Assembly: GCA_028275345.1 (NCBI GenBank)
Contig: JAPWUV010000004.1
Coordinates: 237,712-301,711 of the forward strand
DNA length: 64,000 nucleotides
Source of the DNA: a bacterium
GTDB lineage: Bacteria > Zhuqueibacterota > Zhuqueibacteria > Oleimicrobiales > Geothermoviventaceae
Direction: 5' to 3'
Both the position numbers and the translations under genes were made by a program. A model generated the notes under the pieces. That model made no database searches. It saw only the letters and a program-made list of their open reading frames with translations, and was not told where the DNA came from. Below, one piece after another: positions 9,907-18,885 of the stretch (its first letter is position 1; every line of letters starts with the position of its first letter).

Positions 9907-11208
9907 ATGCGGCTGAGGGAAATGGGTGTGGCCGGGGCGGTGATCAGCCTGCTGGCCGTACCCGCTTTGGGTCAGGATGGGTTTCGGCCATTGTTCAACG
10001 GGAAGGACCTTTCCGGCTGGGTGAACGTCAATTGCGCGCCGGAGACCTGGACCGTTCGCGAGGGCATGATCATCTGCAGCGGGGTGCCGAAGGGTGTGCT
10101 TCGGACCGATAGGCAGTACGAGAACTTCGTGCTCGAGCTGGAATGGCGGCAGCTCCAGCCGAAGGGGAACTCGGGGCTGTTTCTCTTCGCAGACGCTTTG
10201 CCGGCTGTGGGGAGCTTCTGTCCCCGCTGCATCGAGGTCCAGATCCGGGATGGGAATCCCGGCGAGATCTTCCCCCTGCGCGGGGCGTCGATGTGTCCTT
10301 GGTACCCGCCGAAGGAGGGTCGAGTCCGTTCCATCCCCAGCGAGAATCGCGTGAGAGGGGTCGGCGAGTGGAATCACTATCGGGTGGAGGCGCGCGACGG
10401 AACGATCACGCTCGCCGTCAATGGCAAGATTGTGAACCGCGCCTACCATGCGAATCCGCGGAAGGGGTACATCTGCCTGGAGTCGGAGGGAAGCGAGGTC
10501 CATTTCCGGAACATCCGGATCCTCGAGCTGCCAGGCTCGAATCCGCCTCCGGAGGCCACGGCGAGGGAGGACGAAGGATTCGTCCCCCTCTACAACGGGC
10601 TTGATTTGCGCGGATGGAAGCTGGCTCCCGGCAGCGCAGGCCACTGGCGTGCCAACGATTGGATCCTCGCCTACGACGGGAAAAGCGAGGCCGAAGGGAA
10701 CGCGAAGCATCTTTGGAGCGAGGGGGAGTTTGGCGACTTCGTGCTGATCGTTGACTGGCGGCTCCCCGGTCCGGCGGAGCCGGACTCCGTGCCCATCGTT
10801 CTTCCGGACGGGAGCACGCTGAAAGCTGAGGACGGCAGCGAGGTGCGGGTACCCGTGTTGGATGCCGGCGACAGCGGGATCTACCTCCGGGGTTCGGCAA
10901 AGGCCCAAGTGAACATCTGGAACTGGCCGGTGGGCTCCGGCGAAATCTGGGGCTATCGTACGGATCCCGCCATGCCCCCGGAAGTGCGACGTGCCTGCAC
11001 GCCCATCCAGAACGCGGACAATCCCGTGGGGGAGTGGAACCGCTTCGTGATCGCGGTGCGAGGGTCCCGCGTGTCCGTCGAGCTCAATGGGAGGACAGTC
11101 ATCCGGGAGGCCGAGCTTCCCGGCCTTCCGCCACGAGGACCCATTGCCTTGCAGCATCACGGCGATCCGGTGGAATTCGCGAATCTCTTCATCAAGAGGC
11201 TCGATTAG
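9907..11208 (+). CDS. Secreted protein with two DUF1080 domains (3-keto-glycoside hydrolase-like)
   Basis: A 433-residue exported protein made of two DUF1080 (3-keto-disaccharide hydrolase) domains. ATG 9907 follows AGGGAGG at 9894-9900. The signal peptide is residues 1-22, ending ALGQ. Domain 1 (about 24-215) begins GFRPLFNGKDLSGWVN. Domain 2 (about 222-433) begins GFVPLYNGLDLRGWK and has the same jelly-roll, lectin-like pattern, including the DSGIYLRG strand. Members of this family cleave glycosides oxidised at C3 or bind glycans, so a role in removing oxidised or unusual sugars in the periplasm is inferred. Most family members have one domain, so this is a tandem form. It sits between GH95 and GH127 genes. 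Confidence 0.85.
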   Translation: MRLREMGVAGAVISLLAVPALGQDGFRPLFNGKDLSGWVNVNCAPETWTVREGMIICSGVPKGVLRTDRQYENFVLELEWRQLQPKGNSGLFLFADALPAVGSFCPRCIEVQIRDGNPGEIFPLRGASMCPWYPPKEGRVRSIPSENRVRGVGEWNHYRVEARDGTITLAVNGKIVNRAYHANPRKGYICLESEGSEVHFRNIRILELPGSNPPPEATAREDEGFVPLYNGLDLRGWKLAPGSAGHWRANDWILAYDGKSEAEGNAKHLWSEGEFGDFVLIVDWRLPGPAEPDSVPIVLPDGSTLKAEDGSEVRVPVLDAGDSGIYLRGSAKAQVNIWNWPVGSGEIWGYRTDPAMPPEVRRACTPIQNADNPVGEWNRFVIAVRGSRVSVELNGRTVIREAELPGLPPRGPIALQHHGDPVEFANLFIKRLD

Positions 11209-11321
11209 CCGTTTGAGATTAGCCCGCGGAGCGGGTCGGGCGGGAAGGAGAAGCCAGTGCGGAGCCGAAATGGGCTCCGGAGGTCAGCGGGTGGTTCGGA
11301 CAGCTTTCCGTGGAGGTGGCC

Positions 11322-13277
11322 ATGAAGCGAATCGTTTGGCTTTGCACGGCGATTCTGACCCCATCGGTCGCACTTGCTCAAGGAGCCGAGATGCGTCGCG
11401 ACTATCCCATTCGTCCGGTTCCGTTCACCTCCGTGCGGGTGGATGGCGGATTCTGGCTCCCGCGCCTGGAGGCCAATCGGTCCGTCACCATCCCTTTGGC
11501 GTTGCAGAAATGCGAGGAGACTGGGAGGATCGCCAACTTCAAGCGCGCGGCCAGACTGGAGCAGGGTCCTTTCCAGGGCATCCGCTTCGACGACTCGGAT
11601 GTCTACAAAGTGCTGGAAGGGGTTGGCTACTGCCTCGCATTGCAGCCCGATTCCGCTCTGGAGGCCCGTGCGGATGAGATCATTGGCTACATCGCGGCCG
11701 CTCAGGAGCCGGACGGCTACCTGTACACGACGCGGACGATCGATCCTGCTCACCCGGCGCCCTACGCAGGAGAGGAGCGCTGGTCTTTCCTCGAACAGAG
11801 CCACGAGCTCTACAATGTCGGTCACCTTTACGAGGCCGCGGTGGCCTATTACCTGGCGACGGGCAAACGCCAGCTGTTGGATGTGGCGCTCAAGAATGCG
11901 GATCTCATCCTGCGCACCTTCGGTCCTCAGGGTCGGCACGACGTCCCCGGGCATCAGGAGATCGAGATCGGACTGTGCAAGCTCTACCGCCTCACCGGAG
12001 AGGAGAAGTACCTGCAGCTGGCCAAGTTTTTCCTGGATCAGCGCGGTCGGCCGGAGGGTCACAAGCTCTACGGGCCATATAGCCAGGACCACAAGCCGGT
12101 GGTGGAGCAGGAGGAGGCCGTCGGGCACGCCGTGCGCGCCTGCTACATGTACTCCGCCATGGCCGATGTGGCTGCTCTGACCGGGGATCCCGCCTACCTG
12201 AGGGCATTGGATCGCCTCTGGGAGGATGTGGTGGGCCGCAAGCTGGCGATCACCGGGGGAGTGGGCGCTCGCAGCGAGGGGGAAGCTTTTGGGAAAGCGT
12301 ACGAGCTCCCGAACAAGGAGGCCTACAACGAGACCTGCGCCGCGATCGCCAATGCCCTCTGGAATCACCGCATGTTCTTGCTTCACGGCGACGCCAAGTA
12401 CATTGACGTGCTCGAGAGGATCCTGTACAATGGCATCCTTTCGGGCGTGTCCCTGAAAGGGGACCTGTTTTTCTACCCGAATCCACTGGCGTCGGAGGGC
12501 GGCTACGCGCGGAGTCCGTGGTTTGCCTGCGCCTGTTGCCCGACGAACTTGGTCCGCTTTCTGCCATCCATCCCGGGCTTTGCCTACGCGACCACGGACT
12601 CAGCCCTCTATATGAATCTCTTCCATCAGGGGCATGCCAAGGTGGAGATCGCCGGGACCAGCGTGGAGCTCCGGCAGATGACGCAATACCCTTGGGAAGG
12701 GGAGGTTGAGCTCGCGGTGGAGCCTGCCGAGCCGCGACGGTTCGTGCTCAAGGTGCGCATCCCCGGATGGGCGAGAGGAGTTCCGGTGCCAAGCGACCTG
12801 TACCGCTACCTCGACCCGAGCCCCGCCACAGTGGAAGTCCGGGTGAATGGGCAGAAGGTGCCCGTCGACAAGACGGACAAGGGTTACTTGCCCATCGAGA
12901 GGACTTGGGCACGGGGCGACCGGGTGCAGATCCGGTTTTCGCTGCCCATTCGGCGGGTGGTGGCCCATCCGAACGTGGAAGCGGACCGCGGGCTCGTGGC
13001 ACTGGAGAGAGGCCCAGTGGTGTACTGCTTGGAAGAGGTGGACAACCCGGCGGGGGTGTTCTCCATCGTATTGTCCGACAAGTCGAAGCTAGTGGCACAC
13101 TATGAGCCGAGTCTTCTCGGCGGGGTGGTCGTGATCTCAGGCCCGGCCCTGCGGGAGAAACCGGGTCGCAAAGGTGGGTACGAACCCTGCACGCTGCGGG
13201 CCATCCCGTACTTCGCGTGGGCCAATCGCGGTGCGGATGCCATGACTGTGTGGATCAAAAGGCTTGAGAGCAAGTGA
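11322..13277 (+). CDS. GH127 beta-L-arabinofuranosidase-type protein
   Basis: A 651-residue exported family 127 (formerly DUF1680) glycoside hydrolase. ATG 11322 follows GGAGGT at 11312-11317. The signal peptide (residues 1-20) ends SVALAQ. The characterised bifidobacterial enzyme HypBA1 uses a zinc-bound cysteine nucleophile, and all of its key residues have counterparts here: Glu321 (SEGEAFG), Glu337 and Cys339 (YNETC), and Cys405-Cys406 (CACCPTN). An active retaining beta-L-arabinofuranosidase is therefore likely, acting on arabinose-containing plant glycans such as pectin side chains or extensin. The gene ends ten bases before the DegT start, with the next ribosome site overlapping its stop, so the two are probably coupled. 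Confidence 0.9.
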   Translation: MKRIVWLCTAILTPSVALAQGAEMRRDYPIRPVPFTSVRVDGGFWLPRLEANRSVTIPLALQKCEETGRIANFKRAARLEQGPFQGIRFDDSDVYKVLEGVGYCLALQPDSALEARADEIIGYIAAAQEPDGYLYTTRTIDPAHPAPYAGEERWSFLEQSHELYNVGHLYEAAVAYYLATGKRQLLDVALKNADLILRTFGPQGRHDVPGHQEIEIGLCKLYRLTGEEKYLQLAKFFLDQRGRPEGHKLYGPYSQDHKPVVEQEEAVGHAVRACYMYSAMADVAALTGDPAYLRALDRLWEDVVGRKLAITGGVGARSEGEAFGKAYELPNKEAYNETCAAIANALWNHRMFLLHGDAKYIDVLERILYNGILSGVSLKGDLFFYPNPLASEGGYARSPWFACACCPTNLVRFLPSIPGFAYATTDSALYMNLFHQGHAKVEIAGTSVELRQMTQYPWEGEVELAVEPAEPRRFVLKVRIPGWARGVPVPSDLYRYLDPSPATVEVRVNGQKVPVDKTDKGYLPIERTWARGDRVQIRFSLPIRRVVAHPNVEADRGLVALERGPVVYCLEEVDNPAGVFSIVLSDKSKLVAHYEPSLLGGVVVISGPALREKPGRKGGYEPCTLRAIPYFAWANRGADAMTVWIKRLESK

Positions 13278-13287
13278 GGAGGACGGG

Positions 13288-14565
13288 ATGGAGGATCCAC
13301 AGGATCGCAGGGAGGGGAGTCGGGTCCCTGTCTTCGTCCAAACTGCTTTCCCCGAGCAGCCCGAGCTGGACAATTGGAGGCAGATGACGGAGGAGGAAGC
13401 CCGCCTCGTCTACGAGATGACCCTGCGGAACGAGCTTTCGGGCGGTACTCCCGTCGTGCGGGAATTTGAGGCGCGATGGCGCGAGTGGACCGGACTGAAG
13501 TACGCCATGACGCTGATGAATGGGAGCTCAGCGCTGTACGCAGCCTACTTCGGGCTTGGAGTGGGCCCTGGCGACGAGGTCATCTGCCCCACGTACACCT
13601 GGATCTGCACCATTGCGCCAGCGGTGATGCTGGGAGCTCGCCCCGTCTTCGCCGAAAGCGATCCGGAGACCCTTCAGCTCGACCCGGAGGATGTCCGCCG
13701 CAGGATCACTCCGCGCACGAGCGCCATCGTGGCGGTGCATCTCTGGGGAAATGTGTGCGACATGGACGCGCTGATGGAGGTCAGCCGAGAGACGGGCATC
13801 CCGGTGCTGGAGGATTGCTCACATGCCCACGGAGCCAAATGGGACGGCAAGATCGTCGGCTCCGTGGGGCACGTGGGCGTGTGGAGCCTCCAAGGGAGCA
13901 AAGCTGTGAGCGCGGGCGAGGGGGGTGTTCTGGCCACGAATGATGCCGAGATCTTCGAGCGCGCTTGCCTTGTGAGTCAGGTGAATCGGATCGGCGGGTT
14001 GGATCTGCAGACGCAGCGCTACGCCGAGCTCCAGCCCCTGGGCCTCGGGATGAAGCTCCGAGCTCATCCGCTCGGCATTGGGATCGCCCTCGTGCAGCTG
14101 GGCAAACTGGAGGAGCTTAACCGGCGCCGGCGCCAATACGTGGAGGCTGTGGAGGCTGGATTGCGGGAGATCCCAGCCTTCCGGCCGGTAAGGGTGTATC
14201 CCAAAGCTGAGCGGGGCGGTTTTTACGCCTTCCCGGTGATCTATGACCCATCTGAGGTCGGTGGTTTGCCGACGTTGGAGATGGTCGCCCGGCTCCGACA
14301 GCTTGGCCTTAACGTCTCGTCCAGCCCTTACGGGCTCCTCCATCGTCTCAAGATCTTCGCCGAGGGGTTCGACGTTTTCACCCGCAACCGCGGTCCCCTG
14401 TGCGGAGACTACCCCGGGTACCTGGAAGGCGACTTCCCCGTCACCGAGGATGTGCACCGTCGCCTCATCTTCCTCCCCATGCTCTCGGATCCCGTCCCGG
14501 GCGCCGTGGACAAGATTGTGGGGATCTTGCGCGCTGCGGCGGATCTCGGCTCACCGCACCCGTGA
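13288..14565 (+). CDS. DegT/DnrJ/EryC1/StrS-family PLP sugar aminotransferase
   Basis: A 425-residue cytoplasmic fold-type I PLP enzyme of the DegT/StrS family, which transfers an amino group to keto-sugars. ATG 13288 follows GAGGAGG at 13276-13282, which overlaps the stop of GH127. The PLP-binding Lys205 is in SLQGSKAVSAGEGGV, preceded by the aspartate of EDCSHAHGA that pairs with the pyridine nitrogen. N-terminal substrate-loop features (GGTPVVREFEARW, NGSSALYAAYFGL) are typical. It is unusual as the last gene of a glycoside hydrolase cluster, because most relatives work in antibiotic or surface-sugar biosynthesis. It may handle a keto-sugar released by the neighbours, but this is an inference. 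Confidence 0.88.
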   Translation: MEDPQDRREGSRVPVFVQTAFPEQPELDNWRQMTEEEARLVYEMTLRNELSGGTPVVREFEARWREWTGLKYAMTLMNGSSALYAAYFGLGVGPGDEVICPTYTWICTIAPAVMLGARPVFAESDPETLQLDPEDVRRRITPRTSAIVAVHLWGNVCDMDALMEVSRETGIPVLEDCSHAHGAKWDGKIVGSVGHVGVWSLQGSKAVSAGEGGVLATNDAEIFERACLVSQVNRIGGLDLQTQRYAELQPLGLGMKLRAHPLGIGIALVQLGKLEELNRRRRQYVEAVEAGLREIPAFRPVRVYPKAERGGFYAFPVIYDPSEVGGLPTLEMVARLRQLGLNVSSSPYGLLHRLKIFAEGFDVFTRNRGPLCGDYPGYLEGDFPVTEDVHRRLIFLPMLSDPVPGAVDKIVGILRAAADLGSPHP

Positions 14566-14645
14566 GGGCCATTTGCTGCACGTGGCCGGACTGCGCTCCT
14601 CGAGGGATCGGTGAGGGGGTTCCTGCGTCGGGGGGCAAGCCGTTC

Positions 14646-15035
14646 TCACTTCAGCAGAGCAAAGGGCCAAGGTCTGGGCACCGCCAGCAAGGCGAGCAGT
14701 GCACCCAGAAGGGCCATGTTCTTGCTGAAATTGATCATCTCGCCGAGCCGCGCTTGCGGATCGCCCACTGCCCAGAAATTGTGCATTGTGAAGGTGACGG
14801 GCAGCAGGAACAGGGCGAGCAGCAGGATCCCTATCTCCGGGCGGAAGGCCAAGAGGAGGCTACCTCCCCCAAGGACGAGGAAGATTCCCGTCACAGCGAC
14901 GGCGAGCTCCGGCAGCGGCACGCCTTTGGAAGCGGCGTAGCCGGTCATCGCCCGGAAGTTCAGGAAGTGCATCAGGCCGTTGTAGATGAAGAAGAGGCCC
15001 AAGATCCATCGTCCAACAAGGTGCGCTATTTGCAT
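14646..15035 (-). CDS. DoxX-family membrane protein
   Basis: A 129-residue protein with four membrane segments (about residues 5-22, 44-62, 65-85 and 105-122), typical of the DoxX family. The N-terminal GRWILGLFFIYNGLMHF and the TMHNFW motif match the family. Members are linked to thiosulfate oxidation or redox homeostasis, but the role here is unknown. The start at 15035 has AGGAGGT on the minus strand (15042-15048). It is convergent with the DegT gene and stands alone, with a promoter candidate about 70-100 bases upstream. Confidence 0.85.
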   Translation of the reverse strand: MQIAHLVGRWILGLFFIYNGLMHFLNFRAMTGYAASKGVPLPELAVAVTGIFLVLGGGSLLLAFRPEIGILLLALFLLPVTFTMHNFWAVGDPQARLGEMINFSKNMALLGALLALLAVPRPWPFALLK

Positions 15036-15106
15036 TTCAGACCTCCTTTCGTGATCCCGTAGAATCTCGCACCCGGCGGGCAGCTTGGGCTCCCCAGCCG
15101 GAAGGG

Positions 15107-15135
15107 GCCATAACTTCCGGCCCTTTCGGTTTCAA
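15107..15135 (-). promoter_or_regulatory. Candidate promoter for the DoxX gene
   Basis: On the minus strand, TTGAAA (15135-15130) and TATGGC (15112-15107) are 17 bases apart and lie upstream of the DoxX start. A 7-base inverted repeat, CCGGAAG/CTTCCGG (15098-15104 and 15114-15120), overlaps the -10 box and might be an operator. The match is partial. Confidence 0.35.
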
Positions 15136-15729
15136 TTACAGGAGAACGCTCGACGGTCTGCGTTTATTCCCTCGCTTCGCACGCAGCGGCGGGAGGCTTC
15201 GGGGGTTTTGCTGAACGTCGCTGGGTCACGGATGCGGGGCTTTGGGCGCTTGCTCGCGGCGGAGGTGAATGGCGGGCTGCCTCTCATTTATGCGGAAGAG
15301 CTGAGCCCGAGGTCGCCGGAAGGCCCGTGTCGGATGCGGAAGGTAGAGGCCACTGGTTCTCGGCGGGTTCCTCGCAGGATGACAAGCCGCGAAAGGGGCG
15401 GACAGGCACGCCTTGTCGGGACAAAGCGTGGAGCATGGAGGTTCCTGCCCGGGCGGATCGCCAAAGCCTCGGGTTTGACCTCCTGCCGGTCTCAGGCCAT
15501 GCCATGTGGCGATCCCGGGTCTCGTTCGGGGCTCCCGGCTCTCCGGCTTCCCGTGGGCAGAGGTTTCCCCCACGGAAGACCTCGTGAGCTTCTCCCTCCT
15601 CGATGCCCATGGCGAGGGGTGTAGGCTCAGTGGAAGCTTTGGACCTGACGGCCGCGGGAGGGCGCGTCTTCCCCTTCCCTCGGCCCGCTCGGGTTTCCGA
15701 GGGCAGCGGGCGGAGCGCGAAAGCCGAGA
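15136..15729. other. Gene-poor gap between DoxX and the FG-GAP gene
   Basis: About 590 bases (694 from the DoxX start) with no convincing gene, RNA or repeat. Open frames here are short, arginine-rich and lack ribosome sites, as expected from GC-rich non-coding DNA. A decayed gene cannot be excluded. Confidence 0.5.
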
Positions 15730-17028
15730 TCAGCGGGTTGACCCTTCGGCCTTGTGGAGCAGGAGGACGTAGGAGGTGCCTGGCTTCCTCCGGTCGCCCT
15801 TTCCGGTAGCCAGGACGATCTCGTTCTTGCCGTCATTGTCGGCGTCGCCCACGGCCAGCCGAGAGGACTCCGCCTTTCCCTCGTGAAGGTCGGCGAGCAA
15901 TGTGCGCACGGGTTCGCCGTCGACGATCTCCAATAGGAACACGTGTCCCAGATGCCGGCTCTCGATGTGTTCGCTTTGTTCCTCGCCTCGGGTGGAGACC
16001 ACGAGCTCGTTCCGTCCGTCGTTGTCCGCGTCCGCGATCTCCATCATCTTCTCGAAGTAGGCGAGATCGAAGGCCGTGTCCTGATAGGCAAGGGGGTAGG
16101 CTACTTGCGCCTCTGTTCCCACCCGGTACGCGAGGATCGTGGCCCGGTTCACCCTCTGTTCGGGTTTCCATTCGACGACCAGCTCGTTCAGCCCGTCGTT
16201 CTCGAGATCGCCGACCGTCAGCGAAGCGTAGAAGCAGCTCTGTCCGTCGAACCCGTCCAGGACGAGCCGGGGCGGGATCACGAGCTCGCCGCGATCGTCG
16301 AACTCGTAGATCTCGACCTTTGCCTCTCCCGCGCGGAAGCCATTGGACGTGAGGTACTCGGCCGATCCGTCATTGTCCACGTCGGCGATCACGAATTCTT
16401 CGCCCGAGCCGGAGAGCGGGTGGATCAGGCGCGCGGTGGCCGTGGTCAAGTAGCGGTCGAAGTCGTAGCGGACAATCTCGCCTCCCCCGCAGTAGGCCGA
16501 AATCGCCTCGAGAATCCCGTCGTGATCCAGGTCAAAGCACGCGATGCCGTGCGTGCAGGAACTGCGGTTGACTTCCGGCCGGCAGGTGGTGCGAGCCACT
16601 AAGGTGTCTCCTCGCGGCTGCATTGCGTACAGGATGGAGGTGCCGCCGTTCTCTTGCCCGGTCCCGGCCACGATTTCGTTGACCCCGTCCTGGTTCAAGT
16701 CGACGACCTTGGCAACGAGGCCCATTCCGGGGTAGTCCTGGGCGAGATTGCTGAACATGGATTTTGTGATCCAACCTCTCGCTGTCCTCTCGAACACGTA
16801 CATTCGGCCCCGCGGGCAGGTGACGGTCGCCACCTCGTTGAGTCCATCGTTATCGGCGTCGCCGATTTCCACATCCCAACCGGCGTAGCTCTCATCGACC
16901 TCGGGGATGAGCTCGCCGGACCAGCCCGGAGCGATGGACATGAGCTTTCGGATGCTGGGTTGAGGCGCGCATCCGGCGAGTGCGAGAGCCGCCACGGCCG
17001 AACTCACTATTCCGATCCGTGCCTTCAT
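15730..17028 (-). CDS. FG-GAP/VCBS-repeat lipoprotein
   Basis: A 432-residue predicted lipoprotein with a beta-propeller of FG-GAP/VCBS repeats. The start is ATG 17028, with AAGGAGAC on the minus strand at 17040-17033. The signal peptide ends in the lipobox LALAGC (Cys20). At least seven calcium-binding loops are visible, among them DADNDGLNE, DLNQDGVNE, DLDHDGILE, DVDNDGSAE, DLENDGLNE, DADNDGRNE and DADNDGKNE, each followed by a hydrophobic strand. This matches an integrin-like seven-bladed propeller. Such proteins bind ligands or other surface proteins and no enzyme motif is visible. It is divergent from the LacI-led locus and its ligand is unknown. Confidence 0.88.
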   Translation of the reverse strand: MKARIGIVSSAVAALALAGCAPQPSIRKLMSIAPGWSGELIPEVDESYAGWDVEIGDADNDGLNEVATVTCPRGRMYVFERTARGWITKSMFSNLAQDYPGMGLVAKVVDLNQDGVNEIVAGTGQENGGTSILYAMQPRGDTLVARTTCRPEVNRSSCTHGIACFDLDHDGILEAISAYCGGGEIVRYDFDRYLTTATARLIHPLSGSGEEFVIADVDNDGSAEYLTSNGFRAGEAKVEIYEFDDRGELVIPPRLVLDGFDGQSCFYASLTVGDLENDGLNELVVEWKPEQRVNRATILAYRVGTEAQVAYPLAYQDTAFDLAYFEKMMEIADADNDGRNELVVSTRGEEQSEHIESRHLGHVFLLEIVDGEPVRTLLADLHEGKAESSRLAVGDADNDGKNEIVLATGKGDRRKPGTSYVLLLHKAEGSTR

Positions 17029-17536
17029 CGCTGTCTCCTTCGGAGGAAGGTTCGATTCCGTCCCGGATCTGCGGTTCGCTTCCGGTGGAAGGTGTACGGC
17101 TGGCATGCGTGGCCCAATGGAGACGTAGGCTCGGCGGAAGACAGCAGGTCGTCGCCACATGGCGGCGGGAAGTTACGTCCCCAAGGCGCAGAGGGTCAAG
17201 CGGAACCTGTTGGCGGGGGGTTGCCGGGGTGAGCTTGGAGCTCGGACGACGCACCCACGTGCCAGAGAACCTGGGCGCAGACGGAATCTGGGGACCGGCG
17301 GGCGCGGAAGCGACGGTTTCCTTCGAGCTCCGGGTGGGGATCAAAGCCGTGTGAGGGGGAGGCTCGGGGGCTCTGGACGCAGGAGCGGGGAACCCCGCGG
17401 GTGCTCCTTGTGATCGTCGGGGCGGAGGGGTTCTCGGGCCCGCGTTTTCCGGTGGGGAGCCCGCTTTGCGGTTTCCTGCGGCCGAGGCTCGTGTAGCGGA
17501 AGCGCAGCGATTTCCTCCGGCCGGGCGAAAAAGTAC

Positions 17537-17565
17537 TTGACAGGAAGAGGTCGCCGTTGTACATT
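17537..17565 (+). promoter_or_regulatory. Near-consensus sigma70-type promoter upstream of lacI-family gene
   Basis: A perfect -35 box TTGACA (17537-17542) and a TACATT -10 box (17560-17565) are separated by the ideal 17 bases. It reads toward the LacI-family gene, whose start is about 130 bases further on. Confidence 0.7.
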
Positions 17566-17569
17566 TGGA

Positions 17570-17583
17570 CGAAAACGATTTCG
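17570..17583 (+). promoter_or_regulatory. LacI-family operator-like palindrome
   Basis: CGAAAACGATTTCG is a 14-base palindrome with a central CG and one mismatched position pair (12 of 14 positions symmetric). This is the usual form of GalR/LacI-family operators. It lies four bases after the -10 box, so a bound repressor would block transcription. The nearest regulator is the LacI-family gene directly downstream, suggesting autoregulation. Confidence 0.6.
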
Positions 17584-17698
17584 GACCGGCCGGCGGTTTC
17601 TCGCGGCGTCATTTCGGGCGTGCGGAAGGGGGTAGGAGCTTCTCCTGTGCGGGAGGCGTAGGTACTCCTTCCCGGAAGAGGAGCGAGGGGAGTTTCCC

Positions 17699-18709
17699 TT
17701 GCGAAAGGACGGACGGGTAACTCTTCGCGATCTGGCGCGAGCCGCCAATTGCTCGCTGGCCACCGTGTCGAAGGCTCTCAACGGAAGGGAGGATGTGAGC
17801 GCCGAAACACGCGCGAAAATCCTCCAGCTCGCCAGGGAGCTGAACTACGCCCCGCACGCGGTGGGGAGGTCTCTGCGCCGCCGGGTCACCGAGAACGTGG
17901 GGGTCATCTTCTACCGCGAATCCCAGCCTCTGTCCGGAAATCCCTTCTACTCTCGCGTCCTCGAGGGGATCGAGGCGGAGCTGGCCATCCACGGCTACAA
18001 CCTCGTGCTTCACCTCGTCCAGGGGGATGAGGATGTACCCAAATTCGTGCGGGAGCAGCAAGTGGACGGGCTCATCCTCGTGGGCGCCATGAGCGACGCC
18101 TTCGTGGAACGGATCAGCGCGAACGATCTTCCGAAAGTTTTCGTAGACCCGAAAACCCCGGTCTCTCACGCCAGCCAGGTCCTGATCGACAACGAATACG
18201 GAGCCTTCCTGGCCACTCAATATCTGATTCGTAAGGGGCACAAGCGGATCGGCTTCATTTCGGGGGACCTGGGGCGCATGAGCTTCCGGCAGCGTTTCGA
18301 GGGCTACAAGCGGGCTCTGCAGTACCACGGAATCCCTCTGGACATGCGTTTGGTACAGACCGGGGGCCTGGAGAGCGGCTTCGACCACGTGGCAAAGTTG
18401 ATGGCCTTGGAAGATCGGCCTACGGCCATCTTCTCCGGAAATGACATCAACGCCATCTATGGATACAAGGCCGTACGCGACGCGGGCCTCGACATCCCGG
18501 GCGACGTGAGTTTCGTGGGATTCGATGACATCGAGCTCAGCAGGCTGACAGTTCCGCCGCTCACTACGGTTCGTGTGTACAAGGAAGAGCTCGGGTCCAT
18601 CGCGGTTCGGCAGCTCCTTTCGGTCATCGCCAATCCCCACCAGAGGCCGACGACGGTCATCGTTCCCACGCGCTTGATCGAGCGAGAGTCTGTGCGGCAG
18701 CTTCCGTAG
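17699..18709 (+). CDS. LacI/GalR-family transcriptional regulator
   Basis: A 336-residue regulator of full family length. The start is TTG 17699, with GAGGGGAG about seven bases upstream; no ATG lies nearby. The helix-turn-helix (residues 7-30: VTLRDLARAANCSLATVSKAL) is followed by the hinge helix region (NYAPHAVGRSL) and a periplasmic-binding-protein-like effector domain (about 60-336). The C-terminal signature DVSFVGFDDIELSRLTVPPL is canonical. It probably represses or activates the downstream glycan-use genes in response to a sugar. Mannose-containing oligosaccharides are the obvious candidate given the neighbours, but the effector is not encoded in any motif I can read. Confidence 0.93.
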   Translation: MRKDGRVTLRDLARAANCSLATVSKALNGREDVSAETRAKILQLARELNYAPHAVGRSLRRRVTENVGVIFYRESQPLSGNPFYSRVLEGIEAELAIHGYNLVLHLVQGDEDVPKFVREQQVDGLILVGAMSDAFVERISANDLPKVFVDPKTPVSHASQVLIDNEYGAFLATQYLIRKGHKRIGFISGDLGRMSFRQRFEGYKRALQYHGIPLDMRLVQTGGLESGFDHVAKLMALEDRPTAIFSGNDINAIYGYKAVRDAGLDIPGDVSFVGFDDIELSRLTVPPLTTVRVYKEELGSIAVRQLLSVIANPHQRPTTVIVPTRLIERESVRQLP

Positions 18710-18885
18710 CGTGATCCTCCTCCCCAGGCGGAGAGCTCACGGGCTGAGGCTTTGTCACGCAGAAGGGTCGGAGAATCGGAAGGTAGGACCAAGGACGAGG
18801 GGAGGTGATGGGCCAAGCCATCTGAGGAGGGGGGAAGAATTGTGCGTGACCGAGGAGGTTGAGCGAAACAAGGGAGGTGAAGGAG

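Larger units (their letters stand above)
17029..17698. other. Divergent intergenic region before the LacI regulator
   Basis: About 670 bases between two divergent genes. The right half holds a near-consensus promoter and a LacI-type palindrome for the regulator gene (17537-17583). Apart from the ribosome site of the lipoprotein gene, no feature is recognised in 17041-17530. Confidence 0.6.

Noticed and set aside
15085..15624. A 179-codon plus-strand frame in the gene-poor gap
   Set aside because: It has no ribosome site, an Arg-rich composition and no recognisable domain.
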